In this document: in pieces, positions 62,649-64,000 of the stretch
Position numbering within the stretch: position 1 is the first letter of the stretch
Layout of the letters: each line of letters opens with the position of its first letter
Assembly (NCBI RefSeq): GCF_028993555.1
Contig: NZ_CP118610.1
Span: 2,170,001 to 2,234,000, forward strand
DNA length: 64,000 bases
Source: Ensifer adhaerens
GTDB taxonomy: Bacteria; Pseudomonadota; Alphaproteobacteria; Rhizobiales; Rhizobiaceae
Direction: 5' to 3'
Notes under the pieces: model-generated
What the model saw: the letters and a program-made list of their open reading frames with translations, nothing else
Told to the model about the DNA's origin: nothing
Database searches by the model: none
Program-made: the position numbers and the translations under genes

Positions 62649-63767
62649 ATGAAAGACGATAGCGTAATTTTCATCGGCTTGGATACGTCCAAGTTGAAGC
62701 TTTCAGTGGCCATTGCGGAAGGAGAACGCAACGGCGAGGTCCGGTTTTTAGGCGACATCTCTTCCGAACCGGCGTCTGTGGAATCGCTGGTCAACAAGCT
62801 ATCCAAGCGCGGAGCCAAGCTTCACTTCTGCTATGAGGCTGGTCCCACGGGTTACGGCCTTTACCGTCAAATTGTCGAGCTGGGGCATGACTGCGTGGTG
62901 GTGGCACCGTCGCTGGTGCCCAAGCGAGCGGGCGACCGGGTGAAGACCAACCGCCGGGATGCTGTCAGCCTGGCGCGCTTGCACCGCGCGGGCGAGCTGA
63001 CCGCGGTCTGGGTTCCAGATGAAGCTCATGAGGCGATCCGCGACCTGGTGCGGGCTCGCGAGGCAGCCAGCGATGCGCTGAAACAGGCGCGCCAGCAACT
63101 TCAGTCTTTCTTGTTGCGTCATGGCCGGATCTATACCGGCCGCAAACCATGGACGCGCGCCCATATAAGTTGGCTGACGCGCCAGGCCTTCGATCATCCC
63201 GCCCACCACATCCTGTTGGCGGAATATTGCCAGGCCATCGAGGATGCCAGCGTCCGTCTGGACCGGCTGACCCAGCTGGTGGTGGAGACCGCGGCATCCT
63301 GGTCGATGGCCCCGGTTGTGGCCGCCTACCAAGCGATGCGCGGCGTTGCATTCATGACGGCGGTCACCTTTGTCGTCGAAATCGGCGATGTCAGGCGCTT
63401 TGATAATCCCCGTCAGTTAATGGCGTATCTTGGTCTTGTGCCGTCGGAAAGCTCGACGGGCGAACGGGTCAAGCGTGGTGGGATCACCAAGGCAGGCAAC
63501 ACAAGGGTGCGTCGGGTCCTCATAGAAGGCGCCTGGACATATCGCTTCCCTGCACGTGTAAGCCCGACGATCCAAGCGCGGCTTGACGGATTACCAAGGA
63601 CCGTTCGAGAAATTGCCTGGCAAGGCCAAGTGCGGCTTTGCGCGCGCTATCGCAAGCTGATGGCAGCAGGCAAGCCGAAGGTCGTCGCGGTTACCGCCAT
63701 TGCCCGGGAGATGGCAGCTTTTCTTTGGGCGATTGGACAGGAGGTCGCTCCCACAGCAAAAATCTAA
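62649..63767 (+). CDS. IS110-family transposase (DEDD)
   Basis: 372 aa. The RuvC-like DEDD N-terminus is visible: Asp12 (IGLDTSK), Glu63 (CYEAGPTGYGLYRQI) and Asp104 (KTNRRDAVSLARL). The expected acidic residue three before Asp104 is Asn101. The C-terminal Tnp20-type domain has LGLVPSESSTGERVKRGGITKAGN with the serine cluster 266-269 needed for catalysis. IS110 enzymes use a non-coding guide RNA (bridge/seek RNA) from the element's own flank. ATG 62649 chosen by family length. Confidence 0.9.
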   Translation: MKDDSVIFIGLDTSKLKLSVAIAEGERNGEVRFLGDISSEPASVESLVNKLSKRGAKLHFCYEAGPTGYGLYRQIVELGHDCVVVAPSLVPKRAGDRVKTNRRDAVSLARLHRAGELTAVWVPDEAHEAIRDLVRAREAASDALKQARQQLQSFLLRHGRIYTGRKPWTRAHISWLTRQAFDHPAHHILLAEYCQAIEDASVRLDRLTQLVVETAASWSMAPVVAAYQAMRGVAFMTAVTFVVEIGDVRRFDNPRQLMAYLGLVPSESSTGERVKRGGITKAGNTRVRRVLIEGAWTYRFPARVSPTIQARLDGLPRTVREIAWQGQVRLCARYRKLMAAGKPKVVAVTAIAREMAAFLWAIGQEVAPTAKI

Positions 63768-64000
63768 AGCCTATCGTCGGTGCAAAGCGCGACAAACAGT
63801 GAGAAGCGAAACATCTGCAGTTGAACAAAGATGGAGACAGGGTTCCGGTGGGGAACCCTCGTCATCTCTATGTGGCGGATAAAATCCATGCCCGACGTTA
63901 GATAGAGGCAGCTCCAGACGAACACACGGAAATGCGGTACCCAGCCCGCGCATAAGAGTATGCCAGCCGTCGTCAAAATGCCCTGTCTCCTCCTTTGTTC
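63768..64000 (+). ncRNA. Right flank of the IS element, possible guide (bridge/seek) RNA region
   Basis: About 230 bp after the transposase stop with no gene. It includes the hairpin AGGGTTCC-GGTGG-GGAACCCT (63839-63859), bracketed by GATG ... CATC. In IS1111-type elements the guide RNA is read from this side. No direct evidence of transcription is available. Confidence 0.32.

Larger units (their letters stand above)
62543..64000 (+). mobile_element. IS110/IS1111-family insertion sequence (boundaries uncertain)
   Basis: A transposase of the IS110 family (62649-63767) with non-coding flanks of about 105 bp on the left and at least 230 bp on the right. The left flank (TGAAGGTGGCCCGCCCCCACG ... 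AGCGAGGGCGAACC) reads like the conserved leader of rhizobial members. Exact ends were not found because the family lacks classical terminal repeats and the right end may lie beyond the window. The long right flank favours the IS1111 subgroup. Confidence 0.68.

Overview
The window is high-GC chromosomal or chromid DNA of a rhizobial alphaproteobacterium, most likely Ensifer/Sinorhizobium or a close Rhizobiaceae relative. This rests on the gene types (rhizobial TPR-linked class III cyclases, MocR regulator, group III truncated globin, persulfide dioxygenase-rhodanese, adjacent csp and rpsU) and on several copies of a palindromic intergenic repeat with the core CAGCGACCTTTGCGC. No rRNA, tRNA or CRISPR array was seen.

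Layout. 0-8.7 kb: class III cyclase/TPR protein, HIT protein, MarR-GNAT fusion with an operator, Na/Pi cotransporter, histidine phosphatase with a small membrane protein, SRAP-type DNA-crosslink protease, DUF1254 protein. 8.8-19 kb: TetR plus two DMT exporters, an Rrf2 regulator next to a thioredoxin-reductase-like flavoprotein, arginase-like protein, DUF1194 protein, MarR with a HEAT-repeat protein, GNAT and bestrophin-like membrane protein. 19-32 kb: three Tat-exported sulfatases (two close paralogues and one arylsulfatase B-like) with NUDIX, truncated globin, RecX, siderophore-interacting protein, aminotransferase, methyltransferase and RDD protein between them. 32-44 kb: L,D-transpeptidase translationally coupled to a glycine-betaine-type binding protein, soluble double-PAS chemoreceptor, persulfide dioxygenase-rhodanese, 1-Cys peroxiredoxin, threonine dehydratase, CPFC redox protein, MocR/PaiB divergent pair. 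44-55 kb: LysE exporter, TPP enzyme, XRE regulator, cold-shock protein, ribosomal protein bS21, serine dehydratase-like enzyme, ilvC, TetR, small kinase-like protein, LysR/isochorismatase pair. 55-64 kb: a rhodanese-tailed membrane cyclase, a MacAB-type efflux system and an IS110/IS1111-family transposase at the right edge.

Two observations stand out. First, a 17-bp element (GTAACCGTTACGTACTT on the coding strand) lies upstream of four separate transcription units, always in the same orientation: the Na/Pi cotransporter, the DUF1254 protein and the two paralogous sulfatases. It looks like an undescribed regulon. Second, the gene for a membrane cyclase-TolB/TPR-rhodanese fusion sits between two near-identical blocks of about 180 bp. 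Each block carries the upstream region and first 26 or so codons of the MacA-like adaptor, so the cyclase appears to have been placed into the efflux locus together with a duplication of its leader and a truncated macA remnant.

Other notable items are a triple tandem 51-bp hairpin array upstream of ilvC, several near-perfect operators (TetR, MarR, Rrf2, MocR), a 28-bp perfect palindrome near the chemoreceptor gene, and small membrane-protein genes short enough to be missed by routine annotation.
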